Position numbers and translations under genes: made by a program. From the NCBI RefSeq assembly GCF_900496965.1, contig NZ_UFQB01000020.1, forward strand, positions 1 to 64,000: a stretch of 64,000 bases of DNA. Reading direction: 5' to 3'. Of this stretch, positions 63,198 through 64,000 are shown piece by piece. Within the stretch, counting starts at the first letter, position 1. Each line of letters opens with the position of its first letter. A model generated the notes under the pieces. That model did not search any database. It was not told the origin of the DNA and saw only the letters and a list, made by a program, of their open reading frames with translations. Source of the DNA: Achromobacter agilis. GTDB taxonomy: Bacteria; Pseudomonadota; Gammaproteobacteria; Burkholderiales; Burkholderiaceae_B.

Positions 63198-64000
63198 ATG
63201 AAGAAACGCCTGTTTTGCCTGTTCTCGACGGCCACGCTCGGCCTGGCCTTCACCTTTGGCGCCGTGCCCGCGCACGCGCAAGCCAAGACCCTGCGGATCG
63301 TGCCGCATGCCGACCTGAAGGTGCTGGATCCGACCTTCACGACCGCCTACATCACGCGCAACTTCGGCTACATGGTGTACGACACGCTGTTCGCGATGGA
63401 CTCGAACAGCAAGCCGCAGCCGCAGATGGTCGAGAAGTACGAGGCCAGCGACGACAAGAAGACCTGGACCTTCACGCTGCTGCCCGGCCTGAAATTCAGC
63501 GACGGCCAGCCGCTGACGACGGCCGACGTGATCGCGTCGCTGGAGCGTTGGTCCGCCCGCGACAATATCGGCCAGGCGATCACGCGCGCCGGCGGCAAGT
63601 GGGAGGCGCTGGACGACAGCCGCTTCAAGCTGACGCTGGCGCAGCCCTTCGATCTGGTGCTCGATGGCCTGGCGAAGGTGTCGAGCTATCCGGCGTTCAT
63701 CCTGCCCAAGCGGCTGGCTTCCCAGCCCGCCAATCGCCCGCTGACCGAGGTCATGGGCTCGGGCCCCTATGTCTTCAAGCGCGACGAATGGGTGCCCGGC
63801 AGCAAGATCGTGTTCGAACAGAACGCGAACTACATCGGCCCCAAGGCGCAAGCCGATGGCCTGGCGGGCAACAAGACGCCGCACATTCCTCGCGTGGAGT
63901 GGCGCGTGCTGCCGGACTCCAATAGCGCCACGGCCGCGCTGACCAATGGCGAAGTCGACATGATCGAGCAGGCGCCGGCCGACTATATCGACGCCTTGCG
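63198..64000 (+). CDS. Peptide/opine-type ABC substrate-binding protein (5' part)
   Basis: The frame is open to the window edge (267 codons seen). A signal peptide (MKKRLFCLFSTATLGLAFTF, cleaved after AHA) leads into an SBP family 5 domain: LKVLDPTFTTAYITRNFGYM, DGQPLTTADVIASLERW and MGSGPYVFKRDEWVPGS. This class feeds DppBCDF-type transporters. GGGAG lies upstream. Permease genes should follow outside the window. Confidence 0.88.
   Translation, partial: MKKRLFCLFSTATLGLAFTFGAVPAHAQAKTLRIVPHADLKVLDPTFTTAYITRNFGYMVYDTLFAMDSNSKPQPQMVEKYEASDDKKTWTFTLLPGLKFSDGQPLTTADVIASLERWSARDNIGQAITRAGGKWEALDDSRFKLTLAQPFDLVLDGLAKVSSYPAFILPKRLASQPANRPLTEVMGSGPYVFKRDEWVPGSKIVFEQNANYIGPKAQADGLAGNKTPHIPRVEWRVLPDSNSATAALTNGEVDMIEQAPADYIDAL

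Overview
The window is high-GC bacterial chromosome with the gene content of a betaproteobacterium of the family Alcaligenaceae, most likely Bordetella or Achromobacter. The reasons are the cta cytochrome oxidase cluster with its small helper genes, a PhaM-type granule protein next to glmU, DUF2970, DUF2909 and DUF3717 proteins, a narGHJI operon ending in a PpiC isomerase, and a Vi-antigen-like capsule locus that includes a pectate-lyase-like VexL. The genus is inferred from gene content only. I saw no rRNA, tRNA, CRISPR array or prophage. The only mobile-element trace is a short putative IS481-type remnant at the left edge.

Layout. 1-6.3 kb: IS remnant, intergenic repeats, rpoH behind a perfect CIRCE operator, a CpdA phosphodiesterase divergent from a cation/proton antiporter with a cyclic-nucleotide-binding-like domain, and a Nudix hydrolase. 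6.3-15.7 kb: an aa3-type cytochrome c oxidase island, with subunits CtaC, CtaD and CtaE, small membrane proteins, Surf1, two Sco-like thioredoxin-fold proteins, heme A synthase and heme O synthase. 15.8-20.1 kb: a glycine-zipper membrane protein, PhaM, GlmU and a DHA2-type exporter, followed by an array of about 140-bp repeats. 20.6-25.5 kb: UDP-glucose dehydrogenase, a glycosyltransferase, an Lrp/AsnC regulator and GlmS. GlmS and GlmU together make UDP-GlcNAc.

25.5-39.6 kb: an AT-rich leader and then a nine-gene Vi-like capsule operon (tviB, tviD, tviE, vexA-E, vexL). UDP-GlcNAc from GlmS/GlmU would be oxidised by TviB, polymerised by TviE, modified by TviD, lipid-anchored with VexE, exported through VexB/C/D/A and trimmed in the periplasm by VexL. 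Three departures from the expected system stand out. No tviC epimerase gene is present. The VexB-like permease carries about 190 extra N-terminal residues. The VexC-like ABC protein has lost its Walker A, signature, Walker B catalytic and H-loop residues, so it looks like a pseudo-ATPase.

39.7-49.4 kb: respiratory nitrate reductase narGHJI with a PpiC-type isomerase and the transporter narK, all on the minus strand. 49.4-56.4 kb: a divergent LysR/SDR pair, a membrane protein of unknown function, a ProP-type osmolyte symporter, a TerC-family protein translationally coupled to a universal stress protein, and a spermidine-synthase-like protein. 56.4-58.4 kb: an unusual fusion of a papain-like peptidase and a serine esterase. 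58.6-64 kb: two closely related M81 (MlrC-like) peptidase genes in inverted orientation around a D-amino-acid dehydrogenase gene, followed by a peptide-type ABC substrate-binding protein cut by the window edge. Together these suggest use of peptides that contain D-amino acids.
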